Positions 50,306 through 59,675 are shown, counted from the first letter of the stretch. The stretch: DNA of 64,000 bases from Eubacterium sp. UBA3279 (GCA_002361775.1 DETV01000038.1:14566-78565), one strand, 5' to 3'. Program-made: numbers and translations. Notes: generated by a model not told the origin, from the sequence alone.

Positions 50306-52078
50306 ATGAACATACAAGAAGCTGATATACTGAACATCTTATGGAGAAATCGTTTTATTAATCAGAGGCATTTGTCTGAGATCACAGGTCATTCCTTAGG
50401 TGTTGTAAATAAATCTTTGAAATCTTTGCTGAAAGAGGGATATCTGAATGAGAGGATGAAGTATACGGATAAGACCTATGCTCTTCTTTCGGAAAGTCAT
50501 CCGAAGAATGCAGTGATTCTGGCTGCCGGTTATGGGATGCGGATGGTGCCCATTAATACTGAGCTTCCCAAGGGTCTGTTGGAAGTAAATGGAGAACCAT
50601 TGATCGAGAGAACGATTCGCCAGTTATATGAGCGTGATATCAAGAATATTTACGTGGTAGTGGGATTTATGAAAGAATCTTACGAATATCTGATTGACGA
50701 ATACGGAGTGGAATTTTTATATAATGATGAGTATGCTGTAAAAAATAATCTTCATTCTCTTTATCAGGCCAGAAATGTTTTGGAAAATTCTTATATTATT
50801 CCCTGTGATATCTGGTGCGGTGAAAATCTTTACAGAGAACATGAATTTTATTCCTGGTATATGGTCAGTGATCTGGTGGATGATGACAGTTCGGTACGGG
50901 TAAACAGGAATATGGATCTTGTTTCTGTTCCAAGAGGTGTGGGAGGAAATTCCATGATTGGAATTTCTTATCTGAATAAGGAGGATGGGCTTCGGGTAAA
51001 AGAGAAACTGGAAGAAATGGCAAAGAATTCTCATTATGACCGGGCTTTTTGGGAAGAGACTTTGTATGAGGGGAATCGGATGATTATTCCTGCCCGGGTG
51101 GTACATTCCCGTAATGTGGTGGAAATCAATACCTATGAGCAGCTTCGTGATCTGGATTCCAGTTCTCAGCAGTTGGAAACAGAGGCAATCACCATTATTA
51201 AAGACGTATTACAGGTGGAAAATGAAGATATTGTAGATATTTCCATCTTAAAAAAAGGAATGACCAACCGTTCTTTTCTTTTTTCCTGCAAAGAGAAAAA
51301 GTATATTATGCGTATTCCGGGAGAGGGAACAGATCAGTTGATCAATCGCCGTCAGGAAGCGGAGGTATATGAAAAAATAGCGGGAAGAAATATTTGCGAT
51401 GACATTTTTTATATAAATCCGGAAAAGGGATATAAGATTACAGAGTTTTTGTCAGGAGCCCGGGTTTGTGATCCTTCCTGTGAGGAGGATGTGAAAAAAT
51501 GTATGGAAAAACTTCGTTCTTTTCATGAAGAAGGTCTGGAAGTGGAGCATACATTCGATATTTTTTCTCAGATTGAGTTTTATCAATCTTTGTGGAAGAA
51601 TAACCGATCTGTGTACCGGGATCATGAAAAAACAACGGAAAAGATATTTTCTTTAAGAGATTTTATCTCCAGTCACCGGGAGAAAATGGTACTTACCCAT
51701 ATTGATGCAGTACCGGATAATTTCCTGTTTTATACCAATGGACAGGGCAGAGAAGAGGTTCGTTTGATTGACTGGGAATATGCGGGAATGCAGGATCCTC
51801 ATGTGGATATTGCCATGTTTGCCATTTATTCTCTTTATAATCGTTCCCAGGTGGATCGCCTGATTGATTTGTATTTTACAGAAGGCTGTTCAAAAGAAAT
51901 CAGGATTAAAATATATTGTTATATTGCAGCCTGTGGTCTGTTGTGGAGTAACTGGTGTGAGTATAAGAGACAGTTGGGTGTGGAATTTGGCGAGTATTCT
52001 CTCCGGCAGTACCGATACGCCAAGGATTATTATAAGATTGTAAGGGAAGAACTGGATAAGGAAAAGAGTGAAAGCTGA
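50306..52078 (+). CDS. Fusion of winged helix, phosphocholine cytidylyltransferase (LicC-like) and choline kinase (LicA-like)
   Basis: 590 residues. 1-65: MarR-like winged helix ('INQRHLSEITGHSLGVVNKS'). About 68-295: nucleotidyltransferase with 'VILAAGYGMRMVPINTELPK' and 'LEVNGEPLIERTI', as in LicC. About 300-585: choline kinase fold with 'KKGMTNRSFLF', 'VLTHIDAVPDNFLFY' and 'LIDWEYAGMQDPHVDIAMF', as in LicA. The protein would phosphorylate choline and form CDP-choline. A BCCT carrier follows 50 bases later. The regulatory domain could sense CTP, choline or product. The end donor (LicD-like transferase) is not in the window. Confidence 0.9.
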   Translation: MNIQEADILNILWRNRFINQRHLSEITGHSLGVVNKSLKSLLKEGYLNERMKYTDKTYALLSESHPKNAVILAAGYGMRMVPINTELPKGLLEVNGEPLIERTIRQLYERDIKNIYVVVGFMKESYEYLIDEYGVEFLYNDEYAVKNNLHSLYQARNVLENSYIIPCDIWCGENLYREHEFYSWYMVSDLVDDDSSVRVNRNMDLVSVPRGVGGNSMIGISYLNKEDGLRVKEKLEEMAKNSHYDRAFWEETLYEGNRMIIPARVVHSRNVVEINTYEQLRDLDSSSQQLETEAITIIKDVLQVENEDIVDISILKKGMTNRSFLFSCKEKKYIMRIPGEGTDQLINRRQEAEVYEKIAGRNICDDIFYINPEKGYKITEFLSGARVCDPSCEEDVKKCMEKLRSFHEEGLEVEHTFDIFSQIEFYQSLWKNNRSVYRDHEKTTEKIFSLRDFISSHREKMVLTHIDAVPDNFLFYTNGQGREEVRLIDWEYAGMQDPHVDIAMFAIYSLYNRSQVDRLIDLYFTEGCSKEIRIKIYCYIAACGLLWSNWCEYKRQLGVEFGEYSLRQYRYAKDYYKIVREELDKEKSES

Positions 52079-52128
52079 CAGATTTGTATCATGATGTTGC
52101 AGATTTGCAGTAATGAGGAGGTTAGAAA

Positions 52129-53640
52129 ATGAAATCAGATAAGAGAATTGACTGGATGATCACGCTGGTTCCTCTGGCATTGGTAGTGGGATTGTGTGTT
52201 GTGTTTTTCTTTATGCCGGAGCAGTCGAATCAGATATTGAGTCAGATCCGGTTTTTCTTTGGAGATACCTTTGGAACGTATTATTTGCTGATAGGTCTTG
52301 GGATTTTTCTGCTGTCTCTTTTTATTGCCGGATCAAAGTATGGAAATATTGTTTTGGGAGAAAAGGGAGAAAAACCAAAATATTCTTTTTTCTCCTGGGG
52401 TTCCATGATGTTTACCTGTGGTTTGGCGGCAGATATATTGTTTTATTCTTTTGGGGAATGGATCATGTATGCCACCGATCCCCATGTGCAGGAAATGGGC
52501 AGTATGCAGGAATGGGCGGGAGTTTACCCTTTGTTTCACTGGAGTTTTATCCCCTGGGGGTTTTATCTTGTTTTGGCAGTGGCCTTTGGATTTATGCTTC
52601 ATGTGAGAAAACGGGACAGACAGAAGTATTCGGAAGCCTGCCGGCCTATATTGGGAAAGCATACGGACGGCTGGGCAGGACGGGTAATTGATCTTTTGGC
52701 AGTTTTTGCTCTTTTGGCAGGTACGGCTACAACCTTTAGCGTGGCTACGCCTTTGATGGCCAGTATCATCAATGAGCTTTTTGGAATTTCTGTCAGCCGA
52801 TCTGTTCTGACTATTATTATTTTGCTGGTAACTTGTTTTGTTTATACATATTCTCTTCTGCATGGATTTAAGGGAATCAGTTTTCTGGCGAAAGCATGTA
52901 TCTATATGTTTTTCGGACTGCTTCTTTTTGTGCTTTTTTTCAGTGGAGAGGCGCGATATATTATTGATACGGGAGTGGACTCCTTTGGGAGAATGATACA
53001 GAATTTTATTGGTCTTTCCACGTATACCGATCCTTTGCGGGAAAATAGTTTTCCTCAGAACTGGACGATTTATTACTGGGCATACTGGATGGTATGGTGT
53101 GTGGCGGCGCCGTTTTTCATTGGAAGTATTTCCCGGGGAAGAACTGTTCGCCAGACGATTCTGGGGGGATATGGATTTGGAGTGGGCTCTACCATTGTAA
53201 GCTTTATTGTTCTTGGAAATTATTCCATGGGAATGCAAACCAGCGGGAAAGCGGATTTTATTGCCCGGTATCTGGAAACGGGAGATTTGTATTCCATGAT
53301 TATCGAAATGATCCGCACCATGCCCTGCGCTCCCTTTGTATTGTTGTTGGTTCTTGTGACAATGGTTGCTTTTTATGCCACTTCCTTTGATTCTATTGCT
53401 CTGACCGCTTCCTGTTACAGCTACCACCGTCTGGGTCCGGGAGAGCAGCCTCATAAGGGTGTTCAGCTTTTGTGGTGTATCCTTTTGATTTTGCTTCCCA
53501 TTGCGCTGGTGTTTGCGGAAAGTTCCATGAGTAATCTTCAGTCGGTAAGTATTGTGGCAGCATTTCCCATAGCGGCGGTTCTTGTGCTGATCGTGATCAG
53601 TTTTATGAAAGATGCAGGCAAATATATGAAAGAAAAATAA
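52129..53640 (+). CDS. BCCT family transporter, probably choline
   Basis: 503 residues, twelve membrane helices. The family signature is seen in 'NWTIYYWAYWMVWCVAAPFF' and 'ISRGRTVRQTILGGYG'. BCCT carriers move quaternary amines such as choline, betaine or carnitine. The adjacent choline kinase/cytidylyltransferase suggests choline; here it would fill the role of LicB in other bacteria. AGGAGG precedes the start. Probably co-transcribed from the promoter at 50248. Confidence 0.92.
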   Translation: MKSDKRIDWMITLVPLALVVGLCVVFFFMPEQSNQILSQIRFFFGDTFGTYYLLIGLGIFLLSLFIAGSKYGNIVLGEKGEKPKYSFFSWGSMMFTCGLAADILFYSFGEWIMYATDPHVQEMGSMQEWAGVYPLFHWSFIPWGFYLVLAVAFGFMLHVRKRDRQKYSEACRPILGKHTDGWAGRVIDLLAVFALLAGTATTFSVATPLMASIINELFGISVSRSVLTIIILLVTCFVYTYSLLHGFKGISFLAKACIYMFFGLLLFVLFFSGEARYIIDTGVDSFGRMIQNFIGLSTYTDPLRENSFPQNWTIYYWAYWMVWCVAAPFFIGSISRGRTVRQTILGGYGFGVGSTIVSFIVLGNYSMGMQTSGKADFIARYLETGDLYSMIIEMIRTMPCAPFVLLLVLVTMVAFYATSFDSIALTASCYSYHRLGPGEQPHKGVQLLWCILLILLPIALVFAESSMSNLQSVSIVAAFPIAAVLVLIVISFMKDAGKYMKEK

Positions 53641-53652
53641 AAACAGTATGGT

Positions 53653-53688
53653 AAACAGCGGAGATTAGTTTCATTTTCTCCGCTGTTT
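53653..53688 (+). terminator. Hairpin after the BCCT gene
   Basis: AAACAGCGGAGA pairs with TCTCCGCTGTTT. No long T run follows, so termination may be partial. Confidence 0.6.
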
Positions 53689-53727
53689 GCATATCTTATC
53701 AGTAATAACAATTCATAAGGATTTTTT

Positions 53728-54501
53728 ATGGAAATTGTTTTTGGGATTTTAATTCCCTTTGCAGGAACTGCATTTGGCGCATTTTTGATTTTTTTCCTGA
53801 AGGGGAAGGTTCAGGCTTGGATGGAACAGAGTCTGATGGGATTTGCCTCCGGCGTAATGGTGGCTGCTGCCGTCTGGTCTCTTTTGCTTCCGGCTCTGGA
53901 ATTGGAAATAAAAAGAGGGAGATTTTCTTTTGTCCCGGCAGCTATTGGATTTTTCGGGGGAATTCTCTTTCTTGTGGGAACGGATCGTCTTGTGTCCTGG
54001 CTGGAGAAGAAGGAATACCGATGGTCTGTGGAATACAGGAAGGATTGGAAAAAGAATCTTCTTCTGGTATTTGCTGTCACAGTTCACAATATTCCGGAAG
54101 GTTTGTCGGTGGGAGCTGCTTTTGCGGGACTTTGCAGCGGTATTGAAGGGATTACGATGGCTTCTGCCTATGCTTTGGCCGTTGGAATTGGTATACAGAA
54201 TATTCCAGAGGGTTTTATTGTGGCTTTACCTTTCAGAAATCAGGGGATTTCCAGAAAACGTTCCTTTGTCTGGGGCGCTTTATCGGGAGCTGTGGAACCG
54301 CTGGCCTCTGTTGCCATGATTTTGCTTACCAGGTGGCTGCAGCCTCTTCTTTCTTATTTGTTAGCTTTTTCTGCCGGGGCGATGTTCTATGTGGTCATGG
54401 AAGAATTGATTCCGGATGCGGTTAAAAAGCGTCATTATGGGATATGGGGATTTTGCGCAGGTTTTCTTGTGATGATGATATTAGATGTGGCGTTGAAATA
54501 A
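53728..54501 (+). CDS. ZIP family divalent metal transporter
   Basis: 257 residues, eight membrane helices. The metal site is in helices IV and V: 'VTVHNIPEGLSVGAAF' and 'IQNIPEGFIVALP'. The protein belongs to the ZupT-like branch that imports zinc and other divalent ions. The usual histidine-rich loop is short. The gene stands alone; the ribosome site is weak (AAGGATTT). Confidence 0.92.
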   Translation: MEIVFGILIPFAGTAFGAFLIFFLKGKVQAWMEQSLMGFASGVMVAAAVWSLLLPALELEIKRGRFSFVPAAIGFFGGILFLVGTDRLVSWLEKKEYRWSVEYRKDWKKNLLLVFAVTVHNIPEGLSVGAAFAGLCSGIEGITMASAYALAVGIGIQNIPEGFIVALPFRNQGISRKRSFVWGALSGAVEPLASVAMILLTRWLQPLLSYLLAFSAGAMFYVVMEELIPDAVKKRHYGIWGFCAGFLVMMILDVALK

Positions 54502-54559
54502 AAACTGTGATAGAATGAGGATGGAATTTTTTGTCGAAGCTATATGAGGAGAAAATATT

Positions 54560-55183
54560 ATGATTGCGCTGATAGATTATGATGCAGGGAACTTGAAGAG
54601 TGTGGAGAAGGCATTGCAGCTTATCGGGGAAGACGTGTTGGTGACCAGAAATTCCCGGGAGATTTTGGCGGCAGACAGGGTCATTCTTCCAGGTGTGGGT
54701 TCTTTTGGAGATGCGATGGAGAATTTGCATCATTTTGAGCTGGTTCCGGTGATTCGCCAGGTGGTGGCTGAGAAAATACCATTTTTGGGAATTTGTCTTG
54801 GATTGCAGTTGTTGTTTGAGAGAAGTGAAGAGAGTCCCGGAGTGGAAGGGTTGGGGATTCTGGAGGGAGAGATTCTTCGTCTCCCGGCAGCAGATGGGCT
54901 GAAAATTCCTCATATGGGATGGAATAATCTTTCATTTCCACATTCCGGGCGGCTTTTTCAGGGGATAGAAGAAGATGCTTTTGTTTATTTTGTCCATTCT
55001 TATTATCTGAAAGCAAAGGATGAAGGAATTGTAACTGCTGTGGCAGATTACGGTACCTGTATTCATGCTTCGGTGGAAAAAGATAATGTGTTTGCCTGCC
55101 AGTTCCATCCGGAAAAGAGTTCTCATGTGGGACTGGAGATTTTACGGAATTTTGTTGGAATTCCCGGAAAGGGGGAACGGTAA
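54560..55183 (+). CDS. hisH: Imidazole glycerol phosphate synthase, glutaminase subunit
   Basis: 207 residues. Class I glutaminase with catalytic Cys in 'FLGICLGLQLLF' and the His-Glu pair in 'CQFHPEKSSH'. It releases ammonia from glutamine and passes it to HisF. Start 'MIALIDYDAGNLKSVEKAL' is typical, after GAGGAG. Located directly before hisF; no other his genes are in the window. Confidence 0.95.
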   Translation: MIALIDYDAGNLKSVEKALQLIGEDVLVTRNSREILAADRVILPGVGSFGDAMENLHHFELVPVIRQVVAEKIPFLGICLGLQLLFERSEESPGVEGLGILEGEILRLPAADGLKIPHMGWNNLSFPHSGRLFQGIEEDAFVYFVHSYYLKAKDEGIVTAVADYGTCIHASVEKDNVFACQFHPEKSSHVGLEILRNFVGIPGKGER

Positions 55184-55184
55184 T

Positions 55185-55946
55185 ATGCTGACAAAGAGAA
55201 TTATTCCCTGTTTGGATGTGAATGGGGGACGGGTGGTAAAAGGAGTAAATTTTGTCAATCTTCAGGATGCAGGTGATCCGGTGGAGATTGCCAGAGCCTA
55301 TGATGCTGCAGGTGCAGATGAAATTGTTTTTTTAGATATTACAGCTTCCTCTGATCAGAGAAATACAGTGGTTGATATGGTCCGTCGGGTAGCCGCCAAT
55401 GTATTTATTCCTTTTACTGTGGGAGGAGGAATTCGTACGGTAGAGGATTTTAAGTTGTTGCTGCGGGAAGGCGCGGATAAGATTTCTATCAATTCTTCTG
55501 CGCTGAATCGCCCGGAACTGATATCAGAAGCGGCGTTAAAGTTCGGAAGTCAGTGTGTGGTGGTGGCTATTGATGCCCGGCTTCGGGAAGATGGAAGCGG
55601 CTGGAATGTATATAAAAACGGAGGCCGGATAGATGTGGGATTAGATGCTGTAGAGTGGGCCAGAAAGGCAGAAGCATTAGGCGCTGGCGAGATTCTGCTC
55701 ACCAGTATGGATGGTGATGGAACGAAGGCAGGTTATGATCTTCCACTGACAAGGGCAATTGCCGATGCGGTGTCGATTCCTGTGATTGCTTCCGGCGGAG
55801 CTGGAAAATTAGAGCATTTTTATGATGCGCTCACCGAGGGAGGAGCCGATGCGGCTTTGGCGGCGTCTCTGTTCCATTATAAAGAACTGGAGATCCGGGA
55901 AGTAAAAGAATATTTGAAGAGTCGGGGAATTCCGGTTCGTTTATAG
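55185..55946 (+). CDS. hisF: Imidazole glycerol phosphate synthase, cyclase subunit
   Basis: 253 residues from ATG 55185, one base after the hisH stop; the ribosome site GGGGGAA lies in the hisH end. Canonical 'MLTKRIIPCLDVNGGRVVKG', 'FTVGGGIRTVEDF', 'AIDARLRE' and 'LTSMDGDGTKAGYD' carry the catalytic aspartates and phosphate-binding loops. Cyclises the intermediate PRFAR to IGP and AICAR. AICAR (ZMP) is the ligand class sensed by the ZTP riboswitch earlier in the window. Confidence 0.96.
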   Translation: MLTKRIIPCLDVNGGRVVKGVNFVNLQDAGDPVEIARAYDAAGADEIVFLDITASSDQRNTVVDMVRRVAANVFIPFTVGGGIRTVEDFKLLLREGADKISINSSALNRPELISEAALKFGSQCVVVAIDARLREDGSGWNVYKNGGRIDVGLDAVEWARKAEALGAGEILLTSMDGDGTKAGYDLPLTRAIADAVSIPVIASGGAGKLEHFYDALTEGGADAALAASLFHYKELEIREVKEYLKSRGIPVRL

Positions 55947-55978
55947 AAGTGAAACATAAGAGGAAAGGAGTGAGGCAG

Positions 55979-56653
55979 ATGCCTCCGATTACAGGAGAAT
56001 GGGCAGAGGCTTTGAAGGGAGAATTTCATAAGCCGTATTATAAGAAGTTATTTGAGACAGTAGGGCAGGAATATGCCACCCGGCAGATATTTCCCGCCGG
56101 AGATGATATTTTTAATGCTTTTCATTTTACTCCTCTGGAGCAGGTGAAGGTGGTGATCTTAGGTCAGGATCCTTATCATGGAGAAGGACAGGCACATGGA
56201 CTTTGTTTTTCCGTGAAACCGGATGTAGATATTCCTCCTTCCCTGGTTAATATATTTAAGGAGCTGGAAGATGATCTGGGGTGTTATATTCCCAATAACG
56301 GTTATCTGGAAAAATGGGCCAGGCAGGGAGTATTGCTTTTGAATACGGTTCTCACAGTCCGGGCACATCAGGCGAATTCTCATAGGGGAATCGGCTGGGA
56401 GGAATTTACAGATGCGGCCATTCGTGTTCTGGCTGCCGAGGAGCGCCCTATGGTCTTTATTTTATGGGGACGTCCTGCGCAGATGAAAAAGAGTATGCTG
56501 AATCCAGAGCGTCACTTGATTCTGGAGGCGCCTCACCCCAGTCCTTTGTCAGTATACAGGGGATTTTTCGGGAGTCGTCCTTTCAGCAAAACGAATGATT
56601 ATCTGGTCAGCCACGGTCTTACTCCTATTGACTGGCAGATTGAAAACAGGTAA
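55979..56653 (+). CDS. ung: Uracil-DNA glycosylase, family 1
   Basis: 224 residues. 'VVILGQDPYHGEGQAHGLCF' holds the catalytic Asp and 'APHPSPLSVYRGFFGSRPF' the catalytic His and the minor-groove loop. 'LLLNTVLTVRAHQANSHRG' is the uracil-binding block. ATG 55979 was chosen because it has AAAGGAG upstream; the in-frame ATG at 55949 has no ribosome site. Removes uracil from DNA in base excision repair. Confidence 0.97.
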   Translation: MPPITGEWAEALKGEFHKPYYKKLFETVGQEYATRQIFPAGDDIFNAFHFTPLEQVKVVILGQDPYHGEGQAHGLCFSVKPDVDIPPSLVNIFKELEDDLGCYIPNNGYLEKWARQGVLLLNTVLTVRAHQANSHRGIGWEEFTDAAIRVLAAEERPMVFILWGRPAQMKKSMLNPERHLILEAPHPSPLSVYRGFFGSRPFSKTNDYLVSHGLTPIDWQIENR

Positions 56654-56668
56654 AGGCAGGAGACTTTC

Positions 56669-58291
56669 ATGAGTAAAAGTAATGTGTTAGTAAAAAATGC
56701 TTCATTTTTAATGATGGCCACGTTGATTTCCAGAGTGATCGGACTTCTTTATCGAAGTCCGTTAAATGCTATTTTGGGAAATGTTGGTCTGGGATATTAT
56801 GGCTATGCCAATAATGTGTATGTGATCCTGCTTTTGATTTCTTCCTACAGTATTCCCATGGCTGTTTCCAAGGTGATTTCAGAACGTTTGGCTCTGAAGC
56901 AGTATCGGAACGCCCAGAAGGTATTTTACGGAGCCCTTTTGTATGCGGCAGCAGTGGGTGGAGCGGCAGCTCTGGTGGCTTTTTTTCTGGGAAAATATCT
57001 TCTTCCCACTAACCAGCAGGAAGCTCTTTTAGCTCTTCGGATGTTGGCGCCTACCATATTTTTGTCAGCTATTTTAGGGGTTATGCGGGGATTTTTCCAG
57101 GCCCACAGTACGATGATGCCCACCTCTATTTCTCAGGTGCTGGAACAGATTGCCAATGCCATCGTCAGTGTGGGAGCGGCATGGTTATTGATTGAAAGTT
57201 TTGGGACAGATGAGAAAAGCCGGTCGATTTACGGTGCGGCAGGAGGAACTTTAGGTACGGGAGCAGGGGTCTTGGTGGGACTTCTGTTTATGTGTTTTGT
57301 TTACTATGTCAATCGGAAAACGCTGAAACGGAAAATTGCCAGTGACCGTCACACCCAGGAGGAGAGTCTGGGAAATGTGATGAAAATTATATTTCTTATG
57401 GTCACTCCTATTATTTTCAATACTTTTGTGTATAATGCCAGCGGTTATCTTGATTCCAAAATATTTTCGGATATTTTAAATATGAAGAAGGTAGCAGCAG
57501 AGACAGTCAGCAGTCAGTGGGGAGAATACAGTAATTCTTATCTGACATTAATCAATATTCCTCTGGCTTTATCCAGCGCCACTTCTTCTGCCATGATGCC
57601 GGAGATTGCTTCCAGATATATTACAAAGCAATTTGACAGCGCTAATAAGAAGATTAATGAAGGAATTCAGCTTACCATGTTTTTGTGTATTCCTGCAGCG
57701 GTTGGACTGGCAGTGCTTGGATTCCCCATTGTAGGGATTTTGTTCCCCAGAAGTACAGATTTGTCTGGTCAGTTATTGATGGCCGGATCGGTAACAGTAG
57801 TTTTTTCTGCTTTATCGACCATTACCAACGGTGTGCTTCAGGCTATCGGTCAGCCTAAGCTTCCTCTTCGAAATTCAGCTATTTCACTGGCGTTGAACGT
57901 GATTACGGTGGCAGTATGCGCTTATTTCTTCCCCCAGATGGGAGTATTTTCTGTATTGCTGGCCAGTCTGGTATTTGCAGTGTGTATGTGTTTTTTAAAT
58001 GCCATGTCACTGAGAAAGTATCTTGGTCATAAGAATGATTTTATCAATGGTTACGGAAAACCATTTCTTGCAGCAGCAGGTATGGGTGTTACTGCCTGGA
58101 TCGTATATTACGGACTGTATCTTCTGATTCCGGTGCGTATTCTTTGTCTTGGTGTGGCTATGGTTTGCGCTCTTGTTGTATATTTGATTTTGTATGTGAT
58201 TATCACGAAGACAACGGCGGAACAGATGAGAAAATTCCCAATGGGAAATTATATTGTAAAAGTACTTCGAATGATTCGGGTATTTCGTTAG
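56669..58291 (+). CDS. SpoVB/MurJ-type polysaccharide flippase
   Basis: 540 residues, about fourteen membrane helices. The start 'NASFLMMATLISRVIGLLYR' and 'LGYYGYANNVYVILLLISSY' match the SpoVB/YtgP branch of the MOP exporter family, which flips lipid-linked cell-wall or spore-cortex precursors. It lies 16 bases after ung and 14 bases before the thioesterase, so these three are probably one unit. It could flip the polymer handled by the LCP protein, though lipid II is the more usual cargo. Confidence 0.9.
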   Translation: MSKSNVLVKNASFLMMATLISRVIGLLYRSPLNAILGNVGLGYYGYANNVYVILLLISSYSIPMAVSKVISERLALKQYRNAQKVFYGALLYAAAVGGAAALVAFFLGKYLLPTNQQEALLALRMLAPTIFLSAILGVMRGFFQAHSTMMPTSISQVLEQIANAIVSVGAAWLLIESFGTDEKSRSIYGAAGGTLGTGAGVLVGLLFMCFVYYVNRKTLKRKIASDRHTQEESLGNVMKIIFLMVTPIIFNTFVYNASGYLDSKIFSDILNMKKVAAETVSSQWGEYSNSYLTLINIPLALSSATSSAMMPEIASRYITKQFDSANKKINEGIQLTMFLCIPAAVGLAVLGFPIVGILFPRSTDLSGQLLMAGSVTVVFSALSTITNGVLQAIGQPKLPLRNSAISLALNVITVAVCAYFFPQMGVFSVLLASLVFAVCMCFLNAMSLRKYLGHKNDFINGYGKPFLAAAGMGVTAWIVYYGLYLLIPVRILCLGVAMVCALVVYLILYVIITKTTAEQMRKFPMGNYIVKVLRMIRVFR

Positions 58292-58305
58292 AAAGGGCAG
58301 AATAT

Positions 58306-58782
58306 ATGAAAGCAAAATATAAAAAAGTATCAGAATCACAGACAGAACAAACTTATCTGATGCGGCCTACCTATCTGAATGGATATGGAAATTTGTTTGG
58401 CGGCCAGTTAATGAGCTGGATTGACGAGATAGCAAGTATTGTGGCTATGCGTCACAGTGAATCAGACATCACTACGGCGGCCATTGATAATCTGAATTTT
58501 AAGGCGGGAGCCACAGTAGATGATGTGATTGTTCTCCGGGGGAAAATTACTTATGTAGGACGTACTTCCATGGAAGTGCGAGTAGATACTTACGTGGAAA
58601 ATCGCCATGGAATCCGTAAAATGATCAATCGGGCTTATGTGGTAATGGTGGCAGTAGACGGAAACCATCATCCCATTGAGGTTCCCGGACTTTTGGTGGA
58701 ATCAGAATCTGAAAAAGCGGAATGGGAAGGCGGAGAAAAACGCTATGCCCTGAGAAAACAAAGAAGAATTGAAGGATTCTAA
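58306..58782 (+). CDS. Acyl-CoA thioesterase, hotdog fold
   Basis: 158 residues from ATG 58306 (AAAGGGCAG upstream). The hotdog motif 'YGNLFGGQLMSWIDEIASIV' with the catalytic Asp, then 'NLNFKAGATVDDVIVLRGKI', place it with YciA/YkhA-type thioesterases that hydrolyse acyl-CoA. Residues beyond 130 form a charged tail. Cytosolic. Confidence 0.9.
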   Translation: MKAKYKKVSESQTEQTYLMRPTYLNGYGNLFGGQLMSWIDEIASIVAMRHSESDITTAAIDNLNFKAGATVDDVIVLRGKITYVGRTSMEVRVDTYVENRHGIRKMINRAYVVMVAVDGNHHPIEVPGLLVESESEKAEWEGGEKRYALRKQRRIEGF

Positions 58783-58821
58783 AAGGTTTCATTGCCAACT
58801 TAATGCTCTGCCGACACAAAA

Positions 58822-59023
58822 CGGGAAGATTTGTTGCAAAAATAATAAAAAGTGAAATTACTCACCATGTTTTTCGAGAAAAAAGTGGTGAGTAATTTCG
58901 AAAAATCCTTAAAACAGAACAAAAAGTAAGAAAAACATCTGATTTTCCCGGAAAACAGATGTTTTTTTGGGGTAAAAGTGGTGAGTAAATCATAAAAACA
59001 GGGAAATTGCAACAAATCTCCCG
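58822..59023. mobile_element. MITE-like element with phased subterminal repeats
   Basis: Ends: CGGGAAGATTTGTTGCAA (58822-58839) and TTGCAACAAATCTCCCG (59007-59023), inverted with one extra base. At exactly 18 bases inside each end lies TTACTCACCA (58858-58867) or its complement (58979-58988). A third copy at 58886-58895 forms a 14-base perfect inverted repeat with the first (58854-58867, 58886-58899). A terminator-like hairpin ACATCTG/CAGATGT with TTTTCC/GGAAAA sits near 58935-58965. No gene is present in 58783-59184. Confidence 0.65.
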
Positions 59024-59184
59024 AGTTCATTTCCAAAATCATATCAAATCACAGAAAAAAGCATTATACATTAAACTTTAGGATGATTTATGAAAAAACA
59101 GTAAAATTCCTCCCGTTAATTTGAAGATGTGGTACAATGAATTTGAATATCCAATAAAGCATATCTAGTAAGGAGGCATATCTT

Positions 59185-59656
59185 ATGACCCTATCTCATC
59201 GGATTCTTGAAAAAAAGCGAAAACTGGAGCAGGAGAAAGCAACCATTCAAAACTATCTGGAAAAATTTCCGGAGGGCTCCCTGCTTTGCCATAAAAGTCC
59301 CTATGGAATTAAGTGGTTTCAAAAATTGTCGGATACTAATTCGGGAAGAAATGGAAACAGGATATATATTTTCCAAAAAGAACAGAGAATTTGCTGAAAA
59401 GCTGGCTTTGAAGAAATATTATGAATATAAACTTAATGAAACAGAACAGGAATTAAAAGCTCTCAATGCATATCTGAAATATCATCGGGATGGTCCGGAA
59501 GAATCTATTGTATTAAAATTTGTGGAATATGGAATACCTTTTCGATATGAAGCAGCATTGCGGCTGGATGATAAGGTATATTATCCAGATTTTACAATAC
59601 GTCATCGGGAAACAGGAAAAATAATATATTGGGAACATTTTGGATTGATGCGTTAA
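59185..59656 (+). pseudogene. Broken nuclease-like gene, frameshifted and truncated
   Basis: Reading begins at ATG 59185 after AAGGAGG ('MTLSHRILEKKRKLEQEKAT', a coiled coil) and continues to about 59335. The homologous sequence then goes on in another frame ('KNREFAEKLALKKYYEYKL', later 'YGIPFRYEAALRLDDKVYYP' and 'RHRETGKIIYWEHFGLM'), ending at 59656. The family, common in Lachnospiraceae, normally has a longer middle and about 50 more residues at the end; the DFTIRH and WEHFG blocks look like a restriction-type nuclease core. Thus one frameshift, an internal loss and a premature end. Confidence 0.75.
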
Positions 59657-59675
59657 TCCAATATTTTTTAACATA

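Noticed and set aside
52333..53454. Long open frame on the minus strand (373 codons)
   Set aside because: Opposite the BCCT carrier; low-complexity composition and no ribosome site or motif.
54560..55946. hisH-hisF as part of a sugar amidination pathway of a surface glycan locus
   Set aside because: Both proteins look canonical for histidine synthesis, and no PseA-like partner is present.
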